Origin: Cafeteria roenbergensis
Lineage: Eukaryota; Sar; Bigyra; Bicosoecida; Cafeteriaceae
Direction: 5' to 3'
DNA length: 64,000 bases
Assembly: GCA_008330645.1 (NCBI GenBank)
Contig: VLTN01000016.1
Coordinates: 62,001-126,000 of the forward strand
Shown here: positions 20,533 through 32,600 of the stretch, in pieces
Layout of the letters: every line of letters begins with the position of its first letter
Position numbering within the stretch: the stretch's first letter is position 1
Program-made: the position numbers and the translations under genes
The notes under the pieces: model-generated
Databases searched by the model: none
What the model was told of the DNA's origin: nothing
What the model saw: the letters and a program-made list of their open reading frames with translations, nothing else

Positions 20533-23326
20533 ATGGCTTCCCCTGCCGAGGTGGCCGAGCTGTTCCACCTGATGCGCAAGGAGGAGTTCGACCGGGCGAT
20601 CAAGCTGGCCCCGAGGCGTGAGCGCGGCTCCACGTGCCAGCGCCGCGAGTTGAAGCCGCGGCGCCCCCCGCGCGCACGCAGGGGCGCACTGCGCCCCCGC
20701 CACTCGCACCTCGTGCTCGGCTCCGCCCCACCCGCCCCGCTGCTGCGCAGTTGTGGCGGCCCACCCCGGCGACAACGACCTTGTTGCTTGCCACGCCTTC
20801 CTTCTCGCCAACGCCGGCCGATTCGAGGAGTGCGCCAAGCTGTGCGAGCGGGCGACCAAGGAGGTTCGCCCCAGCGTGGAGTTCTACAAGACCTACTCGC
20901 AGTACCGCCTGGGCCAGCTGGACGCTGCGGCCGAGGTCGGCGAGCGGAGCTCGGACGAGCGGCTGCAGGTGCTGGCCGCGCAGACCAAGTTCCGCCGCGC
21001 AGCGCTGCTGGCCTCGCGCCGCAGCCCCTTCACGCCGGGCTCGCAGGAGGGCGAGGCGGTTGCGACGGCCCGGGCCACGGCCCTCGAGGCGGCTCAGGGG
21101 TACGCGAGCATCGCGCGCGCGGCCACGGGCGCTCTTGACGAGGCCCAGGTTGCTGGCAACATGGTGGCCGCCCTGGCCATGACCGGCGCTGGCAGCGTCG
21201 CCGCCTCCCCGGCCGGCGCAGCCGACCTGGCCGCGTCCGTCGGCCCCGACATGGACGCCCACGCCGAAGCCCTCTTCAACGCCGCCTCGGCGCCCTCGGC
21301 CGGGGCCGGCATGTCGCTCCTCGGATCCGCGGCCGCCTTCGTGAGCGCCGCCGACCGCATCACGCGCACCGAGATGGAAGAGGGTGCGCCCGAGGACGAG
21401 GCCGAGGAGATCGTGGCGCAGCTCCGCGCCCAGGCGGCCGTCGCAGCCGGCGCCCTCGGCTTCGGGCCCGGGGCCGGAGCCGCCCTCGTGTCCGCCGCAG
21501 CCGCCGCCGCAAGAGGCGGCGACCGCGTCACCGCCGCGCTGGCCCGTGCCTGCCGCCTGGCCGCCCAGGCCCGCCAGGAGGGCGGAGCGCGCGGCCCCGA
21601 GCTGTTCGCCGGACTCCGCTCCATCAAGGCGGCCCTCGCCCACGCGCCGGCCGACGGAGACAAGGACGATACCGCCGTGCCAAAGGTCACCGCAGCCCAG
21701 GCTGCCGCCCTGCGCGCCGCCAGGACAGCCGCCCTTGCCGCGCTGTCGAGACCCGCCGATGCCACCACGGCCGCCGCGGCGGCCGAGGCGGTCGCTCCCG
21801 GGGCTGCGATGAGCCCTGCTGTTGCCGCGGCCATGGCAGCCCGCGACGCCGCAACTGCCGCGGCCGCCGCCGCTGGCCCCGCCTCCAAGCGCGACCACCA
21901 GCACTCGTCCGGCTCAGGGCTCGCCGGCCTCCTCGCCGACGCCGACCCGGGCGTCGTCCTGGCCGCCGCAGAGCCCATCCTCGTGGAGGCGCTCGCCGCC
22001 GCCGGCAAGCAGGACTGGGAGGCGGCCGCCGCGGCTGCCCTCAGCGGGGCGGCAGGGCGCGGGGCGGTGTCAGGCATCGCCGGTCCCGCGACCGGCGCCG
22101 GCCTCGACCTCGGCCCCATCGCTCTCGCCCTCATGCTGGCCCAGCTGCAGCTGGCAGCCGGCCGCTTTGCCGAGGCGGCATCCACCCTGGCCATGTCCGG
22201 CGCGGCAGCTGCGTCCCTCCCGGCCGTCCTCGCCGCCCGCCTGCGCGCAGCTCGTCTCAGCGGCGACGCCGCCTGCGTGGCCGACGCGGAAGAAGCCGCC
22301 GTGAAGGCCATGGCCGCTGCCGAGGCCGCTGCCAAGGCCGCGGGGGAGGGCGCTGCCGTCGAGAACTCCGCGTCGACCCTCGCGGCGCTGTCCGCCGTCC
22401 TGGCGGCGCACTTTGCCGACAGCGACGCCAAGCGCGCGGTAGAGCTGGCCCTCTCTGGGGCAGCCGAGTCCTCCAGGCTCGCCCGGTCCGCCTCGCGAGG
22501 CGCGGACCCGGCGGCGTCCAAGTCGGCCGTGTCCGCCCTGCTTCGCGGCGCTGGCCGCAGCCTCAGCTGCGTGGCCGCCGACGCGCTCACGAGCGGAACT
22601 GCAGATGCAGCCGGCGCCGAAGAGCTCTTCGGCCGCGTCGTGTCCGCGGCAGGGTCCGCTGCTGGAGACTCCGACATCGACGTTGACGCGCTGGACGCTG
22701 CGGGCATCCCCGACGACATGGACGAGGCTGATGGCGCTTCTGGGGACGCCGTCAAGGCTCGCCACTCTACCGCCGCGGCGTCTGGCGCAGGGGACATGCC
22801 CCCGGCTGCACCGACCGCGGCGAGCGCATCCGGCGCTGGCGCTGCAGCCGCTGCGTCTTCCCCGGCAGCGTCCGGCTCTGCGGCGGCGGCGGCGGCTGCG
22901 TCTGCTGCGGCTGCTGATGGCGACGACGACTCGGACAGCCAGGACGACGCCGGCGCCGATGCCGGTGCCGGTGCGGGGACGCGCAAGTCGCGCGAGGCTG
23001 TCCTCCGCCGCCGCCGCCGCAAGCGCGACGAGCACATTGCTGCGCTCAAGGCTGAGGCCGCGAAGACCGGCACGGCGCTGCCTCGCGTGGACCCGGACCG
23101 CTGGCTGCCCAAGGCGCTGCGGGGCAAGCGCGGTCGCAAGCGCCGCAAGGGCATGAGCGTGGAGCACGGCGGCACGCAGGGGGCAGGCTCCTTCGACGCC
23201 TCGCTCGACGCACGTGCCAAGGCTGCCTCTCGCTCCGCCGCGCCGGAGCCGGTGGAGTCGGAGGCAAAGAAGGGGGCTCGTGGGAGCCGGCTGCCCAAGC
23301 AGCGCATGCGCAAGCCGAGGCGGTGA
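20533..23326 (+). CDS. SRP72: Signal recognition particle subunit SRP72
   Basis: 886 residues from exons 20533..20617 and 20751..23326, with a 133-nt phase-1 intron (GTGAGC...CGCAG). SRP72 with SRP68 binds the 7S RNA of the particle that targets nascent chains to the ER. The N-terminus holds TPR-type helices (EVAELFHLMRKEEFDRAIKL, then ACHAFLLANAGRFEECAKLC, then SVEFYKTYSQYRLGQLDAAA). The middle is an extremely Ala-rich, still helical region with poly-Ala runs and an acidic stretch (DGDDDSDSQDDAG). The C-terminus has the SRP72 RNA-binding signature: basic RRRRRKRDEHI, then VDPDRWLPKALRGKRGRKRR, then GGTQGA, matching the family's DPERWLP-R-basic-GTQG. The protein is longer than animal SRP72 (~670) because of the Ala-rich expansion. 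Confidence rests mainly on the C-terminal motif. Confidence 0.88.
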
Positions 23327-23673
23327 GCCCGGGCGACTGGCGAGCCAGCAGCGCCTGCCAGTCCCCCGCGGCCGCGTGCTGCGTGTGTGCGTGCGGGCGT
23401 GCGAGTCCAACGGGCGCGGCTGGGGTCCCAGGCTGCACCAGCCCCAAACGCAAGCCATTCGTTCGCATTGCTGTGGAGCCACAATGATCAGAAGAAACAG
23501 CACAAACAGCTCACCACTCGCGCGCCGGTGCGGCACAAGCAGCAAGCGCGCCGGCACCCACGGGCAGCCCCGCCGTCACCACAAAGCGGGCGGTCGCCGC
23601 GCTGGCAGCCGCTGGCGCTCGAGTCCCCTCACGAGCGCCCCCGGGTCCGCCGGGCATCCCTCACCGCTCGCCC
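23327..23673. other. Convergent intergenic region
   Basis: 347 bp between the SRP72 stop and the stop of the giant minus-strand gene. A comparatively AT-rich patch (ATGATCAGAAGAAACAGCAC, near 23483) may hold 3' processing signals. No gene is seen. Confidence 0.5.
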
Positions 23674-26600
23674 TCAGAGCGACCACGTGTACGGCGAGAG
23701 CTTGGCGGCAGCCATGCGCTCCTGGCTGGCCGCCGCAAAGGCCGATGCAGCCGCGTCCAGCGCGCAGCTGACCACCTCGTCCCCAACCTCCGCAGCAACG
23801 ACTCGCTTGGCGTGCTCCTGGGCCAGCTCCTCCTCCTCCGCGCTGTACCCCACGCCGGGACGGCTGCCGCACGCGGCCAGCGCGTCCACGCCCACGCGCG
23901 CTGCCGACCGCTCCGTCCAGGCCAGCGGTCCCACGGGCGCGATGTTCGCCCCGGCAGCGTCGTCAGCGACCAGCTTGCGGATCTGACGGATCAGGTGGGC
24001 GGGAACCTGCACGCTGCCGTCGGGCGCGGCCGTGGTCCGGGCGACGGCAGAGGCTCGCGCAGCCCGATGCAGAGCGTTGGTGACGACGTCGAACACCAGG
24101 CGGTTTCGCTGCCTCTGCGCATCCAAGACGTCGGCAGGCAGGTCCTCGCCAGCGGCCCGGCGCTGGTCCACAGTGGCCTGAAACGCATCCAGTGCGTCAG
24201 CTGTCAGGTCGCCCGGCCTCACTCGCACGAGCCCGGAGCCCGCCACTGCCGCGCGGTCCGCCCCAGCCGTGGAGAGCAGATCATCCACGACGTCGCCCAC
24301 CTCTGCCTTCCACGAGTCGGCAGCGGCCATTTTCCGCATGGCCACCTCCTCGGCAGGCGTAGGGAGCACGGGGCCGGTTGTGGGGTCGAAGGTCGCCGTC
24401 GGCGGCACAGCGACCGCCTGGGGCACGGGCAGGGCGGGTGGTTCCACGTCCCCAAAGTCGTACAGCGCCGAGGCCAGGTCATCGTCGGTGCTCCCCGCAG
24501 CCTCGGCCGGGGAGGAGCTGGAGCCGACCAGCGGCAAGGGCTGCTGCCTGGGCCTGCCCAGCGAGGGGAGGTCACCGAGCAGCGATCGGCCAGCTGCCTC
24601 GGCCGGCTCGCCTGCGCTTGCACCATCCGCGCTCGATGCCGCAGACTCAGCAGTGGAGGGGCTCCCGGACGGCGGCGTGTCCGCTCGGCTGGCCGGCCCG
24701 CTGTGGGGGGCAGGGGACCCCCTCGGGGAAGCTCCGGGAGACGCGTGGCCTGCGGCAGCCCCAGTGTCTGCAAAGCCCGCCCCGCCGTCACCGGCACGGC
24801 CCGGGCTCCGGCTGGTCGCCCAGGGCGCGGCCGCCTCGCGACCCCGGGGAGAGCGAGGGCTCAGCGAGCCCGTGGACAGCCGCGGAGACAGGTGGTGGTC
24901 GTCTGCGCGGGGCGGGGTCGCTGGCACCGCTGCTGCCCCCATGTCCAGTGGAAGCCGCGGCTGTGCCCTGCGCCGGGACGGGCGGGCCGCATCTCCAGGC
25001 GACGATGCAGAGGACGTGCTGGCGGCAGGGGACGCGAGAAGAGGCGGCGTTCCCGCACGCCGAAGCGCCACAGCCGGATCCCCAGCCGGGTGCACGGCCC
25101 GGGCAGCCATGGCACGGCGAGAAGCCAACGCCGCTTCTGCCTCGGCCACCGCCTCCTGGAAGAAGTCCTCCACCACCGCATCGAGATCCTCCTCAACGCT
25201 GTCAGTCTCGGCTTCTTCTGCCCCCGCGGGACCCCCGGCGGGCACAGCACTTTCAGCAGCGCCTTCACCAGCAGGCAACGCACGCAGGTCCTGCGCCGGC
25301 GCTGAGCGGTTGGAGCCAGCGGCGGAGGAATCCATGCTCAGCTGCGCCTCCTGGGAACGCCTTCGGCTCGCCAGCTCGCTCACAGCGGTTGACACTGCGT
25401 CTTCAAGCCACGTCTCCAGCAGCTCATCCGCCACCTTCGCTGCCTTGGCCATCGGCTGGGCCTGGCTCGGTGATGCCGCACGGGCGTCAACGCTCGCATC
25501 CGCTTCTTCGGCATCTCCGGCCGGAGCGGCCACGGGCGTCGCAGCAGCAGCAGCAGCTGTAGCTGTAGCTGCAGCTTCCCCCTCCTTCTCACCTTCCTGC
25601 CCCTCGTGGGTTCCAGGCGATGCGGCCGACGGGGAACCCCGGCCTGCCCCGCCGCCCGCCTCCTCCGCCCCGAAGCTCGACACGTCCTCGTCGATGCTCT
25701 CGAAGCTGGCATCTCCCCCCTCCTCCTCCTCACCGGCATCGGGGCCGGAGGCGTCGCCCTCCGCGTCGCGGGGCGACCTGCCAGCGCTGCCAGCCTCAGC
25801 CTCAGCCGCCGCCTGGGGCTCCGCTGCCGCTGCCTCCTCGACATCTGCCTGCTCGGGGCCGCTCTCCTCCCCACGGGCTCCAGGCGACGCGGCCGACGGG
25901 GAACCCCGGCCTGCCCCGCCGCCCGCCTCCTCCGCCCCGAAGCTCGACACGTCCTCGTCGATGCTCTCGAAGCTGGCATCTCCCCCCTCCTCCTCCTCAC
26001 CGGCATCGGGGCCGGAGGCGTCGCCCTCCGCGTCGCGGGGCGACCTGCCAGCGCTGCCAGCCTCAGCCTCAGCCGCCGCCTGGGGCTCCGCTGCCGCTGC
26101 CTCCTCGACATCTGCCTGCTCGGGGCCGCTCTCCTCCCCACGGGCTCCAGGCGACGCGGCCGACGGGGAACCCCGGCCTGCCCCGCCGCCCGCCTCCTCC
26201 GCCCCGAAGCTCGACACGTCCTCGTCGATGCTCTCGAAGCTGGCATCTCCCCCCTCCTCCTCCTCACCGGCATCGGGGCCGGAGGCGTCGCCCTCCGCGT
26301 CGCGGGGCGACCTGCCAGCGCTGCCAGCCTCAGCCTCAGCCGCCGCCTGGGGCTCCGCTGCCGCTGCCTCCTCGACACCTGCCTGCTCGGGGCCGCCCTC
26401 CGCTTGCCCTGGGCCCCCAGCAGCGCCGTGCCCTCGTTCCTGCTCCGCCTGCGCCTCACCGCCATCGTCGCTGGGAGGCTCGTCGCTGGGTTCGCGGTCG
26501 TCCGGCCCTGCAGGCGATGCGATAGCGTCTCCGCCCGCAGCAGCAGAGGCTGCGGCAGGCTGTGCTGCGTGGGAGGTGGGCTCGACAGCTGCTTGAGCGC

Positions 26601-29600
26601 GGCCCAGACCAACCGCTGGCCGCTGGTCGTCAAGCTCATCTGCCACCCTGAACGACCCCGATGACGCCGGGATCAGGCGGTTGTCGTCATCAGACACCTC
26701 GCTGCCTGACTCCGGGATCGACTCCTCGATCGACCCGGCGGAGCCCCCCATGTCCGAGAAGTCGTCGGCGTAGTGGTCTTCGGCCTCGCTTTCGTCGCTA
26801 GCTGACTGCTGCCGCTGCCGCTGCTGCTGCTCCTGCTGATGCTGTTGCTGCTGTTGCTGCTGCCCCCTAGCCGGCGATTGGCCGACGCCGCCCCGAGGGG
26901 ACGGAGGCTGCACCGTGTCCCGTGGCGAGCGGCCAGGGCTAGCAGCAGCGCGAGGCGAGGGGGTCGGGCCCTGCTCCGGGTGGGGGGCGGATTCCCACGA
27001 GGGCCTTCCGCGGCGGTCACCGGGGGAGGGTGCTGCGATCGCGGCCGTCCCTTCCAGTCGCGGCTCCTGCGCCGGGTCGCTTGCCGGCAGAGCTGAGGCC
27101 CGGTGCGCAGAGTAGACCGCCTCCGCCTGTGCCTCGAGCGCTCTGGTCAGAGCGCTGATGAGGGCCAGTACGCGTGGGTCATCTTCCAGCGACGGCGCGG
27201 GCTGGCGGACGGGCCGGGACGTGGCAGCAGCCTGCGATGCGGCGGCCTGTGCCTGACCCGGTCCCGCAATGTGGTCCACGGCGTCTGCCAGACGGTTGAT
27301 TGCCTGCTGCTGGCTCTCGCCTGCCCGGCCGACGGAGCTTGCCGAAAGGGCAAAGGACGAAGTGGACGCGGAGGAGCTGACGTCCTGCGAGTGCTGTTCG
27401 ATTCCTTCCAGACCTGCGCGAGCGCGAAGGGCCATTTCGTGGGCAGCCTCGCGGTTTCGCGCCAAGCGCCGCTTGGCGGCCTCGTGCTTGAGGATGACGC
27501 GACGGCGCCGGCTGGCGTCGCGCTCCTCCTCCTCGTCCAGCACCTCGGAACTGGGGGGCGGCTGGGGCAGGGATGCCAGCTTCCGCCTGAGCTTCTGGTC
27601 CAGGGCGTCGGACTGGGCGTCAAGCAGGGCCAGGTCCGCTGCCAGCCGGTCGCGAACGGCCGCGCGAGCGCGGTCTACGGGCCTTCCGCTCGGGGGTGGC
27701 AGCCGGCCCGCGCCTCCTGGCTTGAAGCCAGCACCGGATACGGGCCGCTGGCCCGAGCTGGGCGGGCTGCGCCTGGGTGCCCCGCCGTCGGGGGACAGCG
27801 CCCTGGAGAACGACATCGAGTACGACTCCGAGGCCAGGGGCTCTGCCGCCGGTGAAGAGAGCACCGGCTTGGCCTGCCCGATGCCGGGGCGGCCAGCTGC
27901 GGCCGGCGAGCCAGTCTCGAACCCGTCGTCCTCGAAGGTCATGGAGTAGGCAGACGCCTCCTGGCGCAAGTGCCTGTTGCCGCGGGACGCGCTGGCGGGC
28001 CCGCGGTCCGGGAAGTCAGGCTGGGAAGCCACCTCGTCGGCGCCCTCGTCGCTCGGCTCCGAGGCTCCCTCCTGGAGGTCGTCCTCCACTTCGCTTGCTT
28101 GCCCGAGGCGGGCGTGGCCCCCCACGGCACCAGCCCCGAGCTCGGCCCCGTCGTCTTCGTCGTCTACCTCCGATGCCACAGCTAGGCTCTTGGCACCCGA
28201 GGCCGACGCAGGGGTCGACACCCCGCTGCGGGGCAGGGCGGCCGCCGCGTCCTTGGTCAGCCGGCCCCGGCGCATGATGCCTGCAGGCGCGCTCGAGCCC
28301 GACAGCTCCGTCTCAACGGACACCTCACCGTGCTCGCTGGGAGGCTCCGCAGGCGGCACGTCGTCGGACACCACTGACGGCAGCTCGCCGATCTCGCGCG
28401 GCTCCATCGCGCTGGGAGCCTCGTCCGGCACATCATCGGGCACGTCGTCGTCCGCCACCTCGGACGGCTCCTGGCGGCCACCAATCCCAGCCCCGTGCTC
28501 CGAGTCGTCCATGACGTCTGACACGTCGTCCGTGACGCTGCCCGTGCGTCCGCCGTGTGAGGACTGGCCCTCTCTGGACTGAAGCCCGGGCGCCTCGCTG
28601 ATGAAGGAGGAGGCGGAGTAGCCTCCTGCGCCCATGCTCTCGTCAGCAGGCCCGCCCCGCTGCCTGGAGGGCGGGTGCGCGGGCAGCCCCGCCCTGCTGC
28701 CACCCATCCTGTCGCCTCTGCGCGGGCTGTCCTCCTCCTCCTCGTCGAACTCGTAGGAGTAGCCCCCGGACGTGGCCAGGGACCGCAGAGACGGGCCGCT
28801 GAACAGCGGGGGCTGGCCACCAGCTGGGAGGCTGGAGTGGGCGGGGGGCTGGCCGGGACCCGCCGCTGCATCTGGCGCCAGGCCAGCCTGAGGCTGGAAG
28901 TAGCGCGGGCGACTGGCGATGCCCTCCTCGCCCACACCCACGCCCACACCCACGCCCACACCCACACTCACGCCTGCCGTTTGCGTTGCAACTGCATCTG
29001 TGCGAGGCGGGTCGGTCTGCATGCCGCCGTCGACAACCGCCCAGCTCGGCCGCGGCTCGGTCTGCACCGCGATCTCCACAGCCCTGCCCTCAGCAGCCCT
29101 GCGCTCGGCCTCGTCAGCCCGCTGTCGCTCCGCCTCCAGGGCCTGGCGGTATCCTTCGTCCAGCTCCGCGGCAGCTTCTATGGCGCCAATGTCCGCAGCA
29201 GCTGCCAGCTGCTCGCGTGCGGCCAGGAGCTCCGCGGCTGCCGCCGCCTCTGCCTGTTGCGCGGCCCAGGCAGCGGCCATGTGCTGGCGCTCCTGCTCCG
29301 CCTGCTCCGCGAGCGCCTGCGAGCGCATGGCCTCGAGATGGGCGTCCGCCTGGCCCAGGCGGTCGACGTGCCCCACGGCCTCGAGCAGGGCGTGCTGCAG
29401 CTCTCGGGGCGACAGCTCTCTCTGCTTCTGCGTTGGCCTTTCGCCTGCTGCACCTCCGTGCTCGTGCCTTGCGCGTTCGGCCGGACTGCCGATGCGGGGT
29501 GTGTCCAGGTCGCCCTCGCTTTCTTCGGCTGTGGAGCCGCTAGCGTCGGCGCCAGCCTCCCTGCTCGCCTCTGAACCGTCGCCAGGGGGCTGATCGGCCG

Positions 29601-32600
29601 GCGCGGCGCCGGACTTCATCCGGCTGCCCTCAACGCCGCCATCGCCAGAAGCAGCCGCGCCGCGCGACGGGCTGCCGTCTGAAGCTTCGTCAGCCGCCAC
29701 GGGCGCGCCGTCGTCGGCTTCGCCTGCGGCAAGATTGACGTCACTCTGCTGGCGCTGGCGCGCGGCATCCGCGCTCGCCTGCTCATCCTGCTCCCGCACC
29801 TTCTGCAGCCGCATCAGCGCCGCCTGGGCGCGAATGCGCGCCATGGGGTCGTCGCTGGACCGCAGCGACTCCAGTTCCGGCACGCTGACAGCCTGGCCAT
29901 CCGCGTGTGCAGCGGGGTAAGCCTCTCGCGCACGCTGCAGCAGCGCGTGACGCTCCACTGTCTCCGCCACCATCGCCTGGGCCACTGCCTGCGCGTGCTC
30001 TCGGGCTGCGGCCTCGTCGGCCTCCTGCCGCCTTCGAAGCGCGGCTGCCTCGCCTGCCTCAAGCCTGCGCTGTTCCGCCTCGGCCTCCGCGCGCTTCTGC
30101 GCCGCCTCTGCAGCCTCAAGGCGGGCCATCGCCTGTCGCGTGCTCAGCGCTCCGTGCGGCCCCGCGCCCGACCTAGGCAGCTCCTCGTCGCCGTCGCCGC
30201 CGCTGGCCAGTGCCGGCGCCACCGGGTCCCCGGCCCCCTCTTCGTCCTCGCCCTCGCTCTCGCTCTGGGGATCGCCCTCCGGGCGCGCGCCCCGCGCTTG
30301 GCGCTGCCAGCCCAAGAGCGCTGCCGCCTCCTCCTCCACACCAGGCTGCTGGAAGGCCAATGCTCTGCCAGAGGCAATGGCCGCGTCCACCACGGCCGCG
30401 CCGTCGTCGCCGTCACCTTCCGAGAGGCCATCCTCGCCATCTCGTGACCAAGCCTTGCCAAGCGCTTCCGCCCGCTGAGCCGAGCTCTGGCTCCCAGCAG
30501 CAGGGGACAAACCCACCTCATCGCTCGCCTCGTCCCCGCTCCGGTAACCCGTCCCTTCGCTGCTGCGGCCCCTGGCGTGGGCGCCCTCGCCGTCCTCGGC
30601 GCCCTCGCCCCCCTCGTCGCCGCTCACGTAGCCCCCGGTGCCAGTGTCGCTCCCGCCGTCGAGGCTGCTGGCCTCTCGCTCGTCGTCCGACTCAGCCCCC
30701 GACTCGATGGCCGATGCCTTGGATGGCGCCTGTCGGACCCGCGGCCCGGCCTGCTCTCCGGCCCGCGGCGGCAGGGCACGACTGTCTGCCTCGCGAGCGC
30801 CGCTCCCACCGTCCCCCGCCCACCCCGATTGGCCTGCTTCCTCAGGCAGGCGCCTGGTTGAGGACGCGTGGGCGAACTGGTCAGCGCCCGGCGAGTCTTC
30901 AGCCGGCTGGTCCGCGTCTTCGTCTGACTCCGCCCCTGCGACCGACGGGGAGACCTGCCCGGAGTCTGCCTGGGCGTCGAACTGCGCGGGGTCAGTGCCG
31001 CCCAGCTCTGCTGGGTCCCGGGCCAGCGTGCTTCCCATGGACGGCGGCAGCTGCCCGGTGGCGAAGCCATCGAAGGCCTCCCGGACGGGAGAGTCGTCGC
31101 CTGGGTGGGCGCCCGAAGCCGGCTTTTCGCCCTGTGAGCCGGTCTCTGACCGTTGCGGCGAGCGCGATGGCGAGCGCGATGGCGAGCGCGAGCCGCCCCT
31201 CGGGCTGCCCGCGGGTGGGCTGGGGCTCCCAGGCCTGCGGCCGGGCGCCAGGCCGTCCCAGCCCCCGCTTGCCCTGAACGCCGGCAGCTGGGCCACGGGC
31301 GACACCCCCTCCCCCTCGACGTACTCGCTCTCCCATGCGTCCTCGTGGCCAGGAGCGGGGTCCGCCCCGGCGGGCTGCCGTTCCTCTGGCGCGTCTGCCA
31401 CGGCAGCGCCCTGGGTCCCCTGGGCATGCAGCTGCTGCTGCATGCGCTCCAGCACGCGGGCGAGGCGGGCGACAGCCTCTTGCTTGGCGCGCAGGCCGAC
31501 TTCGTCGTCGCGGGCCGCTGCCGCCAGCAGAGCTGAGTCCACGCCGTCGAAGTCCAGTCCACCCCAGTGGCCAGCCGCGCCCTGCCGAGGCGGCGACTGG
31601 TGCGGTGGCCGATGGGGGGACATGTGCGGGCTCTGCTGGGCAGCGGTCGGGGATGTGCGCTCGCTCCCGGGCCTGCTCTCAGACACGCCTCGGGACTGGG
31701 ACTGCGCCGGTCGGAACTGCGGCAGCTCGTAGGCCGACGTCGTGGCAGAGGAGCCGGCGGTGCGGGCAAGTCCCCCCTCCTCGGCCGCTCGGCCTGGGCG
31801 GGAGTCGCGCACGTCGGAGGGCGACTCCGCAGCTGCCGCGTCGCTGGCTGTCGGGAAGGCGGCCCCATCAGCATTGCCTGCGCCGCGCTCGGTGGCGGGC
31901 GTGTAGCGGGGCAGAGGCTCCCGGCCTGACGGACCGGCATCGGCTGCAAAGAGCGAGTCGTCGTCCTGCTCGTCGAGCGCATCGGCCCCGGAGGGGCCCT
32001 CTCCCGCATCAGGCAGCCTCCGGCCAGAGTCGCGGGGCTCGTGAGGCGCATTCCACGCAGCAAAGAGCTCGGCAGCGGATCCCACAGAGGCCTCCTCCAC
32101 GGGGCCGTCGTCGTGGCGCCAGCCCTCAAGCGGCCACGCCGCACCGTCCGCCTCCTGCACCGCATGTCCAGCAGCGAAGCGGTCGTCGGGAGAGGCGCCG
32201 TCGGAGCCGTGCCCGAGCAGCTGCTCGCCACTGGTGCGCCTGCCAGCCGCGCCGCTGACCCCCTCCTCGCTGCTGCCACGGACTCGGCGTCCTGGCTGAG
32301 AGGCCTCCCCGAGGGCATCGCTCCCCTGACGCTGGCGGGCCGGATGCGAATGCTCTCGAGGGTGCCTGTCGCCAAGGCCGGCGAGCAAATCGTCCACCGA
32401 GGCGTCGTCCGCGGAGGCGTCGTCCGCGGAGGCGTCGTCCGCGGAGGCGTCGTCCTCGGCGTGCCGGGGAGCCTCTGCTCGCAGGGCCCTCTCCGCTCGC
32501 GCTGCCGGCCTCGATCGAGAGCCAGTTTGCTGCACAGCGCGTCTGCTGCCCCCCCGCGTTGCCCCCCTCCTTCCCTTGGCCCCGCCGGCAGTCCTGGGCC

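Noticed and set aside
24269-26596. Long + strand open frame (775 codons) opposite the giant gene
   Set aside because: Antisense to the repeats and coiled-coil coding of the minus-strand gene. Stop-poor GC-rich coding DNA gives long mirror frames, and its translation is Ala/Ser/Pro noise repeating with the 267-bp units.
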